Source: Clostridium mobile (GTDB lineage Bacteria > Bacillota > Clostridia > Clostridiales > Clostridiaceae). Taken from it: DNA of 64,000 nucleotides. The notes under the pieces are model-generated. The model searched no databases and was not told the origin of the DNA. It worked only from the letters and a program-made list of their open reading frames with translations. The first letter of the stretch is position 1. Every line of letters begins with the position of its first letter. The stretch covers positions 806,001 to 870,000 of the forward strand of contig NZ_JAHLQF010000002.1 of NCBI RefSeq assembly GCF_018918285.1, written 5' to 3'. Both the position numbers and the translations under genes were made by a program. Below are positions 42,998 through 51,879 of the stretch, one piece after another.

Positions 42998-45900
42998 TTG
43001 TTTCATATAGATAAAGGGGTTATTAAGAGAGCAGCTGGAGATCTTATATATGCTAGAGGTATCAGATGCTACAATAATAATTCCATTTCAAGCATAGAAG
43101 GAAAAATAGTTAAAAGATGGGGAAATACTGCTCTAGAGATCAATTCTAAAGTTCTTTCTTCTAATGGACTTAAAGAATATGATACCCATGTAGAACTTAT
43201 CAATGGAAGTAATTATTTTACATGTGGCTGTGATTGTATATACGTGGGAAAAGTCTGTAAACATATAGTAGCAGTAATTCTTCATTTTATTGACAATAAG
43301 GAAAAAATATTAAAAAGTTACGAAATGAGAAAAAGTGAAGAAATACTAAAAAATATTAAAAAGAGCTTTTTAGAAGATAGAGGAATTGTAAATAAAAAAT
43401 ATTTAAATACTAGATATAAACTAGACTTTTCTATGGGTTATGGTGGCTTTATAACCTTTGAAATGAAAGTAGGAGAAAGCAAAGAATATGTTGTGAAGAA
43501 TATAAGAGAATTCATGGAAGGGTTAAAATTTGAAAAAGAAATTTATTTTGGTAAGGGTTTTACTCTAAATCCTGAGATCCATAGTTTTAGAAAAGAAGAT
43601 GAAGAGATAATAAACTTATTAATGGATATTTATGAAAATGATAATATGATTCAAAATATAAGCCATTATGCAGATAACAGTGCTAAGATAATAAGAGGTA
43701 AAAAAGTATATCTTACAGAAAATAATTTAGAAAAGATACTTAACATTCTTAAAAATAGGACTATAGGATTAACCATTGATGACAGTGATCTAGGAGAAGT
43801 GCCTATAATGAATGAAGATTTTTTTATAGATTTTAGTTTAAAGCTAGAAGATGATAATGTATTTATAAGTCAAGTTTCAGAATTACCCACCTCTCTAAGT
43901 AAAAGTAGTAATTATTTTTTCTATGAAGGAAAAATATACATACCTTCGGAAAGTTGGGTTAGAGCTTATAGAGTGTTATTTAATACTTTTATACATGAAA
44001 AAACCATGGAGATTAGTTTTAAGGAAGATTACAATGAAGAAATAGCTTCCTATGTACTTCCACTGCTAAATAAGATAGGTAGAAAGGTAGAGGTAGAAGA
44101 GAGGTTTAAAGATAGATTTTATCAAGAGCCTTTAAAAACCTCTATATATTTTGATAAAAATGAAAAAGAGATTTTATGCACTATAATTTTTAAGTATGGA
44201 GAAATAGAAATAAATCCTTTAGTAAGAGAAGAAAGAGAAAAAGAAAAGATATTAGTTAGAAATATAGATGAGGAAAATAAAATTATAAATATTTTAGAAA
44301 ACTTTTCTTTTAAAAGCGATAAGAATACTTATTTTCTAGAAAATGAAGATGAAATATTAGATTTCATGTTAAAAGGCATGGAACTCCTTCAAGAATTAGG
44401 TGAGGTTTACTATTCAGAGGAATTTAAAAATATGAGAATATATTCTTCCTCAAACTATAAATCTACTATTAGATTAAATGAAGAAAACTTATTGGAATTT
44501 ACCTTTGATATTGAAGGTATAGATAAAAGTGAGTTAAAGGATATATTCCAATCTTTAAAAGAAAAGAAAAAGTATCACAGATTGAAAAAAGGTGGTTTTA
44601 TCTCTCTATTAGAGGATAATCTCAACCATGTACTAAACTTAATTGAGAACTTAGATATAAAAGGCTCTCAATTAGAAAAGGATAGAATCCTACTTTCTAA
44701 ATATCAATCCGTGTATTTAGATTCTTCTATTAAGGATAATAAATTAGATTTTGTAGAAAGAAATAAACCCTTTAAGGAACTAGTAAATAGTATTAAGGAT
44801 ATAGGAGATATAGATATTCAAGTACCTAGCAGCTTGAAAGGAATAATGAGACCTTACCAAAGGTTTGGCTTTAAGTGGTTTAAAACTCTAAGCAGCTGCG
44901 GTTTTGGGGGTATTCTTGCAGATGAAATGGGACTAGGTAAAACTCTCCAAACCTTAGCCTTTATAAAATCTCAAGTGGAGGAAAACCTTGAGGATAGGCG
45001 TCCATCTATAGTAATTTGCCCTACTTCTCTGGTGTACAATTGGGTGGATGAAGTTAATAAATTTGTTCCGGATCTAAAGTATGTTGTAGTATCTGGAAGC
45101 AAAGAAGAAAGAGAAAAAGACATTGAAAACATTGAAGAAGCGGATTTGGTAATTACCTCCTATGCCCTTATAAGAAGAGACTTTGAAGACTATAAACATA
45201 TAAGGTTTAGCCATTGTTTTTTAGATGAAGCTCAAAATATAAAAAATCCTCAATCCTTAAATGCTCAGGCAGTTAAAAGTATAAAGGCGGATCATTGTTT
45301 TGCTTTAACGGGAACACCTATAGAAAATTCCCTTACAGAACTATGGTCTATATTCGATTTTATTATGCCAGGGTACTTATTTACTCATAGAAAATTTTCT
45401 CAAAAATATGAGATGCCTATAGTGAAAAACAAAGAGGAGAAGGCTTTAGTTGAGCTGAACAGAAGAATAAAGCCATTTATTTTAAGAAGATTAAAGAAGG
45501 ATGTAGTTAAAGAATTGCCTCCTAAAATTGAGCATAATGTAATAGTAGATATGGAAGATGAACAAAAAAAGATTTATGCCTCCTTTGCCACTCAAGCTAA
45601 AAAGGAATTTAGTGAGGAAATAAAGGTAAATGGATTTAATAAAAGCAGAATTAAAATACTATCTCTAATTACAAGATTAAGACAAATATGTTGTGATCCT
45701 AGTACTTTTATAGAAAACTACAATGGAGGAAACGGTAAGATGGAGGCTCTTTTAAATATAGTAGAAAACTCCATAGAAGAAGGACATAGAATATTAATAT
45801 TTTCTCAGTTTACCTCTGTTTTAAAAAATATATCACAGAAGTTTAAGGAGAATAACATTGATCACCTCTATTTAGATGGAAGCATAAAAAGTGAGATAAG

Positions 45901-46252
45901 AGGAGCTTTAGTAAAAGATTTCAATGAGGGTAGGGTACCAATATTTTTAATATCTCTTAAAGCAGGAGGTACTGGATTAAACTTAACCTCTGCTGACATA
46001 GTAATTCATTTTGACCCATGGTGGAATCCAGCCGTAGAAGAGCAAGCTTCAGATAGAGCACATAGAATAGGGCAGAAGAAAACCGTGGAAGTTATAAGAC
46101 TTATTGCAAAGGGAAGCATAGAAGAAAAAATTTATAAAATACAAGAAAAGAAGAGAGGAATAATAGGAAAAGTAATGGACGAAAATTCTGGAGAAGAAAT
46201 TTTGATATCCAGTATGGGTCAGCAAGAAATAGAAGAAATTTTTGCGTTATAG
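42998..46252 (+). CDS. SWIM-domain SNF2-family helicase
   Basis: 1084 residues. The N-terminus has a SWIM zinc finger (Cys76-x-Cys78-x8-Cys87-x-His89), then a long bacterial SNF2 N-terminal region (100-600). The SF2 motor has Walker A within DEMGLGKT (642-649), DEAQ box (743-746) and the helicase C-terminal motif DRAHRIGQ (1019-1026). It is a DNA translocase of the HepA/RapA-like class; role in transcription recycling or repair is by family only. TTG start nine bases after AGGAGG. Single-gene unit. Confidence 0.93.
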   Translation: MFHIDKGVIKRAAGDLIYARGIRCYNNNSISSIEGKIVKRWGNTALEINSKVLSSNGLKEYDTHVELINGSNYFTCGCDCIYVGKVCKHIVAVILHFIDNKEKILKSYEMRKSEEILKNIKKSFLEDRGIVNKKYLNTRYKLDFSMGYGGFITFEMKVGESKEYVVKNIREFMEGLKFEKEIYFGKGFTLNPEIHSFRKEDEEIINLLMDIYENDNMIQNISHYADNSAKIIRGKKVYLTENNLEKILNILKNRTIGLTIDDSDLGEVPIMNEDFFIDFSLKLEDDNVFISQVSELPTSLSKSSNYFFYEGKIYIPSESWVRAYRVLFNTFIHEKTMEISFKEDYNEEIASYVLPLLNKIGRKVEVEERFKDRFYQEPLKTSIYFDKNEKEILCTIIFKYGEIEINPLVREEREKEKILVRNIDEENKIINILENFSFKSDKNTYFLENEDEILDFMLKGMELLQELGEVYYSEEFKNMRIYSSSNYKSTIRLNEENLLEFTFDIEGIDKSELKDIFQSLKEKKKYHRLKKGGFISLLEDNLNHVLNLIENLDIKGSQLEKDRILLSKYQSVYLDSSIKDNKLDFVERNKPFKELVNSIKDIGDIDIQVPSSLKGIMRPYQRFGFKWFKTLSSCGFGGILADEMGLGKTLQTLAFIKSQVEENLEDRRPSIVICPTSLVYNWVDEVNKFVPDLKYVVVSGSKEEREKDIENIEEADLVITSYALIRRDFEDYKHIRFSHCFLDEAQNIKNPQSLNAQAVKSIKADHCFALTGTPIENSLTELWSIFDFIMPGYLFTHRKFSQKYEMPIVKNKEEKALVELNRRIKPFILRRLKKDVVKELPPKIEHNVIVDMEDEQKKIYASFATQAKKEFSEEIKVNGFNKSRIKILSLITRLRQICCDPSTFIENYNGGNGKMEALLNIVENSIEEGHRILIFSQFTSVLKNISQKFKENNIDHLYLDGSIKSEIRGALVKDFNEGRVPIFLISLKAGGTGLNLTSADIVIHFDPWWNPAVEEQASDRAHRIGQKKTVEVIRLIAKGSIEEKIYKIQEKKRGIIGKVMDENSGEEILISSMGQQEIEEIFAL

Positions 46253-46267
46253 CATTAAAATTTTATT

Positions 46268-46341
46268 TGGCATACTCATAACACCCCACAGGTTTAATCC
46301 TATTGTAACGTTTATATAATGGGGAAATTATCAGTATGCCA
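46268..46341. terminator. Nested hairpin between convergent genes
   Basis: Outer stem TGGCATACT/AGTATGCCA (46268-46276 with 46333-46341) and inner CCCCA/TGGGG (46284-46288 with 46320-46324). It lies between the helicase gene and the convergent aminopeptidase gene; T tracts are weak, so termination is likely but not certain. Confidence 0.5.
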
Positions 46342-46370
46342 TATTTATTTGTGTAGTATTACCAATTTAA

Positions 46371-47603
46371 TTAAAAAGACCAGTTTCCATTCTTAAATAC
46401 AGGAACTTCTTTACCATCATGAGTTATTCCCATGATGCTTAGGTCTTTAGTTCCTACCATAAAGTCCACATGAGTAAGAGAATCGTTAACTCCTGATTTT
46501 TGTAGTTCTTCGTCGCTCATATTTTCTCCACCTTTTATGCACACAGGGTATGCTTTTCCTATGGCAAAATGGCAAGAAGCATTTTCATCATACAATGTAT
46601 TAAAGAATATAATATTAGAATTTGAAATAGGAGAATCATAAGGAACTAGAGCTACTTCTCCTAAATAGTGTGAACCTTCATCCGTATCTATAAGGGTTTT
46701 TAATGATTCATAACCTTTTTCTGCTTTATAATCTACAATTTTGCCATCCTTAAAGGTTAAAGCAAAGTTTTCAATTAAGTTACCATTATAGTTAAGAGGT
46801 TTTGAGCTAACTAAAGTACCGTTAACTCCAGTTTTTAAAGGCAATGTAAATACTTCTTCTGTAGGCATATTAGCTATAAACTCAACGCCTTCAGGTGTAA
46901 AGTCTCCGCCACCAAGCCATAAATGACCTTCTGGTAGCTCTACTTTTACATCTGTGCCAATGGAATTTTTATATTGAAGATATTTAAAGCTATTAGAATT
47001 TAAAAAATCTAAGCTCTTCTTTAAATTTTCTTTATGTGCATTCCAAGCAGCTACAGGATCTTCTTTATCTACTCTTACTATTTTAAATATAGCATCCCAA
47101 AGGTTTTTTACTGCGCCTTCTTCACTTATTCCAGGGAATACTTTTTTAGCCCAAGATTTTGTTGGTATAGATATTATAGACCATGGATTTTTATTGCTCA
47201 TAAGTCTTTCTTGATGTTCTCTCAATGCTATGCTTGAAGTTTTTTGGAATTTTGAAATTCTATTAGGATCAACTTCTTTTAAAACTTCAGGGTCAGAAGC
47301 AGAAATACTTAAAAATGCAGCTCCACCTCTACTATAATGAAGATAAAAATCCTTTTGCCATTGAGGCATTTCTTCAAATATTTCTTCAGGAGCTTTTAAA
47401 TATCTAGTTTTTGATATTAAATCATCCTTCCAATTTAAAACTACATCCCTTGCTCCTTCATCATAAGCTATATCTACAATTAACCTTACAAATTCAACAC
47501 ATTCTACAGGAGCAGAAATAACGAGAGTTTGCCCCTTTTGTAAATTAACCCCCGTTTTAACAGCAAGGCGTGCGTATTTTTTAAAAGTTTCAATATGTTC
47601 CAT
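46371..47603 (-). CDS. M29 family aminopeptidase (AmpS/PepS type)
   Basis: 410 residues, the standard length for thermophilic-type M29 leucyl aminopeptidases with a dinuclear cobalt/zinc site. Metal-ligand motifs are seen: the Glu of THSTPEGVEF-like GGDFTPEGVEF, DEGSHYLGEVALVP, ENASCHFAIGKAY with its His, and LTHVDFMVG with His and Asp. It removes N-terminal residues from peptides in the cytosol. I choose the ATG at 47603, preceded by AAAGGGG; an ATG 42 bases upstream is in frame but has no site. Single-gene unit. Confidence 0.92.
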   Translation of the reverse strand: MEHIETFKKYARLAVKTGVNLQKGQTLVISAPVECVEFVRLIVDIAYDEGARDVVLNWKDDLISKTRYLKAPEEIFEEMPQWQKDFYLHYSRGGAAFLSISASDPEVLKEVDPNRISKFQKTSSIALREHQERLMSNKNPWSIISIPTKSWAKKVFPGISEEGAVKNLWDAIFKIVRVDKEDPVAAWNAHKENLKKSLDFLNSNSFKYLQYKNSIGTDVKVELPEGHLWLGGGDFTPEGVEFIANMPTEEVFTLPLKTGVNGTLVSSKPLNYNGNLIENFALTFKDGKIVDYKAEKGYESLKTLIDTDEGSHYLGEVALVPYDSPISNSNIIFFNTLYDENASCHFAIGKAYPVCIKGGENMSDEELQKSGVNDSLTHVDFMVGTKDLSIMGITHDGKEVPVFKNGNWSF

Positions 47604-47783
47604 TTTAAAACCCCTTTCCAATGTTTTTGTCAATTTAATATTCAACAGTAAATGAATTAAGTATAAAATTAATAGAAATTACTTTACGTACTGTTAGTTT
47701 CTCACTTTTACTATTAATTAACCAAAGATTTACTTAGATAAATATTACCATAAAATTATGAAAATATGTAGCTATAATATATT

Positions 47784-48119
47784 GTGAACGGAATTCAAAA
47801 TTATAGAGTCTTAGTATTTGAAGAAAATAAAGAAAATATAAAATTTTATTTAACCGTAGAGGAAGGAAAATTCTTAGAAGTATTCGATGGTGAAATTGAT
47901 ATATACGATGAAACTAAGCCGGAGAACAATAGAAATTCCTATTTGGGAAAGAGATTATTTAAAAGAATAAAAGACAATGAGTACGTTATGGAGATAGAAA
48001 AATATAAAGGAGAACCTAGACTAGAAATGGAGAGATTAAAGGATTATAAAATAGTCACTTCAGATTTTGATAAGCTATACGAAATTGTAGGAGAAGAGTT
48101 AAAAATAGACTTAAATTGA
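47784..48119 (+). CDS. Hypothetical protein, 111 aa
   Basis: 111 residues, acidic and soluble, with no recognised motif or signal. The GTG start has no ribosome binding site, and a perfect TATAAT (47773-47778) ends only five bases before it. If that is the real -10 box, the message would be leaderless or nearly so. No other start codon is available until about residue 68. Followed by a strong terminator. The beta-rich pattern (YRVLVFEE, IKFYLTVEEGKFLEVF, EIDIYDET) suggests a small beta sandwich. Function unknown. Confidence 0.6.
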   Translation: MNGIQNYRVLVFEENKENIKFYLTVEEGKFLEVFDGEIDIYDETKPENNRNSYLGKRLFKRIKDNEYVMEIEKYKGEPRLEMERLKDYKIVTSDFDKLYEIVGEELKIDLN

Positions 48120-48127
48120 TATTGACT

Positions 48128-48180
48128 AAGAGCTAGGGGAGTAATGATATTGATATGTTCCCCTAGTTCTTTTATTTTTT
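48128..48180. terminator. Bidirectional terminator
   Basis: AAGAGCTAGGGGA pairs with TCCCCTAGTTCTT (one G-T pair), followed by TTTATTTTTT on the plus strand; it separates the hypothetical gene from the convergent NTPase gene. Confidence 0.85.
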
Positions 48181-48700
48181 AAATGATACACTGTTTATTC
48201 CTAATCATATCTATAATTATTTTAGGGATTTCCTCTCTATTTTCCTCATTTATATTAAATAGAATAACGTCCTTTCTATCTTTAATGTAATTAATGAACT
48301 CTCCATTATAATTCTTTAATACTCCAATGATAATTTTTTTTGAATCTAAAGCTTTTATAACAGAGGCTTTAAATTCATCACAATCATTCTCTATAAAACC
48401 AATCTCATCTAGTATAATTACATCCTTTGTATGAATACTGTCTAATATTAGGCCTGCTCCAAAAACATTAAAGGCGTATTCATAAATTTTTATAATTTTT
48501 TTTATTGAATGGTCTCCGATGGCCATCAATGTTTTATTGCCTTTGTGGCTCAAGGAAGTTAAATAAAAATGCTTCAAATTATTCTTCATAATAAATTCTG
48601 TTGAATATCCACCTATACTACTAGAAAGAGACTGTAATATTTTTTCTACAATTGTACTTTTACCTACATTTTTTTCACCTGTTAAAAAAATATTATACAT
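48179..48700 (-). CDS. THEP1-type nucleoside-triphosphatase
   Basis: 173 residues of the P-loop NTPase family of THEP1: Walker A GEKNVGKST (8-16), Walker B VIILDEIGFIE, and a lid-like C-terminal half. In the family the enzyme hydrolyses NTPs and its physiological role is unclear; some clostridial copies sit with molybdenum- or selenium-enzyme genes. The second ATG (48700) lies seven bases after GGGAGG and is preferred to the first (48706). It is divergent from the large SARP-type regulator, sharing 110 bases of promoter region, so the two may be co-controlled. Confidence 0.85.
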   Translation of the reverse strand: MYNIFLTGEKNVGKSTIVEKILQSLSSSIGGYSTEFIMKNNLKHFYLTSLSHKGNKTLMAIGDHSIKKIIKIYEYAFNVFGAGLILDSIHTKDVIILDEIGFIENDCDEFKASVIKALDSKKIIIGVLKNYNGEFINYIKDRKDVILFNINEENREEIPKIIIDMIRNKQCII

Positions 48701-48810
48701 GTACATACCTCCCTATAATGTATTATTATATCAAAAAATTTAAAATACTTAAAAATTTACCAGAATTATGATATATTTTATACATAAGAATTTGAATGGG
48801 GGCTCTAAAG

Positions 48811-51720
48811 TTGAGTAAAATAATTGTTAATTTACTAGGCATACCAGAAGTATATAAGAATGATGAAAAAATTAAATTTCCATTTAAAAAGGCTGAGGCA
48901 TTATTTTACTACCTTATGCTAAAAAAAGTAAGTTCCAGAGATACTTTAGCAGATCTTTTATGGGGAGACTTAGATCAACAATTAGCTAAAAAAAATTTAA
49001 GAAATGCTTTGTACTTTTTAAGAAGGTTATTTGATGAGGATATATTCATATCTCCTAAAAGAGATATTGTACATATTAGTCCAGAAATAGAAATTATTTT
49101 AGATATTGAAGGATTTTTAAATGATGATAATAAAAATATGGAAAAATATTACAGAGGAGATTTTTTAGAAGGGTTTTATGTAAAGGATGGTCAACGGTTT
49201 GAAGAATGGATGATTGCTACAAAAGAAGAGTATAGAGAAATTTATATAAAGGGATTGCAAAAATCTTTAAAAGAATATATTAAGGCAAAAGATGTAGAAA
49301 AAATAAAGGATTACTGTAAAAAGATAATATATATGGATAATTATAATGAAAAACCTTATAGAGTATTGATGAAGATATATGGGGAAGAAGGTAAATATGA
49401 TAAGGCAATACAGCTTTACAATAAGTTAGAAGAAACTATTAAAGAGGAGTTGTCTCTATCTCCTGATAAGAAGACTGTAGAGGTTTACAATAATATTATA
49501 AATCTAAAAGCAGGGAAAAATACCAATTGTTCAGACGATGAATTTTTCTTTGGAAGAGATATTGAGTTAAAAACATTAAACAATAACTATAATAGATTTA
49601 TTTTAAATTTAGATTCGAAGTCTTTATTTGTAGAAGGAGAAGCAGGTATAGGAAAAACAAGATTGGTATGGAAATTTTTAAACTCAAGGGATAAAAACAA
49701 TACTTTTATTATAGATTCTACCTGTTATCAAGCGGAGCAAGAGTATCTATTAAAACCTTGGAATAATATATTCATTAAAATTGCAAAAATAATAAAGGAA
49801 AATAATATAAAAATTAATCCTATATTATCCAATATAATATCTAATATCTTTCCAACCTTTGATATGAATGAAAGGATTACAATAAATCTATCAGAAAAGA
49901 TGGACATGATAAGATATCAGGCTATTGAGGATTCTATAATAGGAATTTTAGAACAGGTAGGGAAGAATAAAAAAATAATATTATTTATTGACGATATACA
50001 ATGGATAGATAATATGAGCTTATCTATACTAAAAAGCATAATGATAAAAAATAGGAATGAATCAATTATGATTATTGCAGCCTCTAGAGAGGGATATGAT
50101 AATAGAATACATGAATTTTTAAATTTAATGGAAATGAAAAGCTTGATTTCTAAAATACATGTGAAAAGATTGAATGAAGAGGAAAATTGCAGGTTTATTG
50201 ATATTTATTTATCAGAACATAATAATATGTCTACGGCTCAAAAGAAGAGTATATACCGGCAAACTGAAGGGAATATATTTTTCTTAACAGAAGTATTAAA
50301 TATGTATAAGGAAATGGGGTCCTTTGAACGTATATCTCCCCAAATGCAAAATATACTCCAAACTAGGCTTTACAATCTTTCTAAAAATGAAAGAAGAGCA
50401 CTAGATATTATCTCTGTATCCTTTGATAAAGTTAAATTTGATGATTTAAAAGATTTGTGGAAAGAAAATGATTTAGGATTGATAGATACCATTAGCAACT
50501 TACAAAATAAATGTTTAATTAAAGAAATACTAAATGGAAGAGACATAGAAATAACCTTTTCTCATAATAAAATGAGGGAATTTGTTTATTCTAAGTTGTG
50601 TCTATCAGAAAAAATTATTATTCACAGTAGAATGGCCAATAATATTGAGAGAAAACTTAAGGGGAATTCCTTTGATTCTCTATATTATTCTAGATTAATA
50701 TATCATTATGAAAACAGTGGAAATAGATTAAAAGCATTAAAATATACTATTGAAAATATTGATTTATATTTACAAAGCTATCATGAATTTATTCCTGTTA
50801 TATATAGTTTAAAGAATATAGAGAATAGATATGATTTGCTAAATGAAGAAGAAATTAAATCAGAATTTAATAAAATAAAAGAGACCATAGAAAATTTAAA
50901 GAGTGAAGGAGAAGAAGGAAGAGAATTTTACTTTATCCAAATGAAGTTTTTGTATATGCTAGGAAGAAATTATATAAGAAAAGGTGATTATGAAGAGGGC
51001 CTAGAAACAATAGGTGAATTGTTAAAAATAGCTGAAAAAATTAATAGCCAAGAGTATTTATTAAAAGGGTATAAACAATTAATCTACTACTCTATAAATA
51101 CTGATGATAAAAATTATATGGAGAAATATGTTTCAAAAGTTTTAGATATAGCAGATAGATGTAATTATAAAGAAGAGAAGGCCATAGGCTACAGATTAAA
51201 AGGTTTTCAAAAGGTTATGGAGGAAGAATATGAGGAAGGAGAAAAAATACTAAAGGAATCAATAAATATGTTTTTAGCTTTAAATGATAATGAAGAATAT
51301 GTATTAAACATAGCAGCTGCCTATGACTCAATTGGAGAGTGTAATAGGAGAAAAGATGATTTCCTTCAGGCCTTAGAGTATTACCATAAAGCTATAAAAA
51401 TTTGTCTAGATAATGGATTATTACAAGGGTTGCCCATGTTTTATGTTCATGCAGCTCAATGTTATTATGAACTAGAACAGTATAATGATTGTGAAACCTA
51501 TATTAAAAGTGCATTAGATATTTATGAAAAAATGGACATAATATGGGGAAGAGCATTAGCCAATGGCATATATGCTCTAGTGTTAACTATGAAAAATCAA
51601 CCTAAAAGAGCAATCGAAATGCTTAATGAAGCAGACAACTATTCTAACATGCTAAAAAATCCATATGAAATCCTCTTGTTAGAAAGTATTAGAGAGAAAG
51701 TATTAGAAAAAGAGTATTAA
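48811..51720 (+). CDS. Large SARP/BTAD-type transcriptional regulator with AAA ATPase and TPRs
   Basis: 969 residues. N-terminal OmpR-like winged helix (1-90), bacterial transcriptional activation domain (about 95-235), an AAA/STAND ATPase with Walker A GEAGIGKT (276-283) and Walker B LFIDD (391-395), then a helical region ending in tetratricopeptide repeats (about 640-969). This is the AfsR-like plan of ligand- or NTP-switched activators. I prefer TTG 48811, eight bases after GGGGG, over ATG 48796, whose upstream has no ribosome site. Immediately downstream come the BCCT-lyase and molybdenum-hydroxylase operons, both with 11-bp-phased direct repeats at their promoters; SARPs bind such repeats. 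It is therefore the likely activator of those operons. Confidence 0.88.
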   Translation: MSKIIVNLLGIPEVYKNDEKIKFPFKKAEALFYYLMLKKVSSRDTLADLLWGDLDQQLAKKNLRNALYFLRRLFDEDIFISPKRDIVHISPEIEIILDIEGFLNDDNKNMEKYYRGDFLEGFYVKDGQRFEEWMIATKEEYREIYIKGLQKSLKEYIKAKDVEKIKDYCKKIIYMDNYNEKPYRVLMKIYGEEGKYDKAIQLYNKLEETIKEELSLSPDKKTVEVYNNIINLKAGKNTNCSDDEFFFGRDIELKTLNNNYNRFILNLDSKSLFVEGEAGIGKTRLVWKFLNSRDKNNTFIIDSTCYQAEQEYLLKPWNNIFIKIAKIIKENNIKINPILSNIISNIFPTFDMNERITINLSEKMDMIRYQAIEDSIIGILEQVGKNKKIILFIDDIQWIDNMSLSILKSIMIKNRNESIMIIAASREGYDNRIHEFLNLMEMKSLISKIHVKRLNEEENCRFIDIYLSEHNNMSTAQKKSIYRQTEGNIFFLTEVLNMYKEMGSFERISPQMQNILQTRLYNLSKNERRALDIISVSFDKVKFDDLKDLWKENDLGLIDTISNLQNKCLIKEILNGRDIEITFSHNKMREFVYSKLCLSEKIIIHSRMANNIERKLKGNSFDSLYYSRLIYHYENSGNRLKALKYTIENIDLYLQSYHEFIPVIYSLKNIENRYDLLNEEEIKSEFNKIKETIENLKSEGEEGREFYFIQMKFLYMLGRNYIRKGDYEEGLETIGELLKIAEKINSQEYLLKGYKQLIYYSINTDDKNYMEKYVSKVLDIADRCNYKEEKAIGYRLKGFQKVMEEEYEEGEKILKESINMFLALNDNEEYVLNIAAAYDSIGECNRRKDDFLQALEYYHKAIKICLDNGLLQGLPMFYVHAAQCYYELEQYNDCETYIKSALDIYEKMDIIWGRALANGIYALVLTMKNQPKRAIEMLNEADNYSNMLKNPYEILLLESIREKVLEKEY

Positions 51721-51731
51721 GTTAAAGGCAT

Positions 51732-51763
51732 AAGTCCCATGTATTTTTACATGGGACTTTTTT
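51732..51763 (+). terminator. Terminator of the SARP-type regulator gene
   Basis: A perfect 12-bp stem (AAGTCCCATGTA with TACATGGGACTT), four-base loop, then TTTTTT. Confidence 0.9.
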
Positions 51764-51797
51764 AGAAAAGTCAAAAAATTGAAAACCATTGTTAAAT

Positions 51798-51842
51798 ATT
51801 TGACTTTTATTTGACTAAGACTTAGTAAATTGTAAGTATAAT
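51798..51842 (+). promoter_or_regulatory. Activator-type promoter of the BCCT-lyase operon with 11-bp direct repeats
   Basis: ATTTGACT occurs at 51798-51805 and 51809-51816, an 11-bp period. The second copy overlaps the inverted repeat ACTAAG-A-CTTAGT (51814-51826). The -10 box TATAAT is at 51837-51842 and no -35 box stands at the proper 17-base distance, as expected for an activator-dependent promoter. Confidence 0.5.
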
Positions 51843-51879
51843 TCTAAATATTTAGATGGATTGATTAGGGGGAATGATT

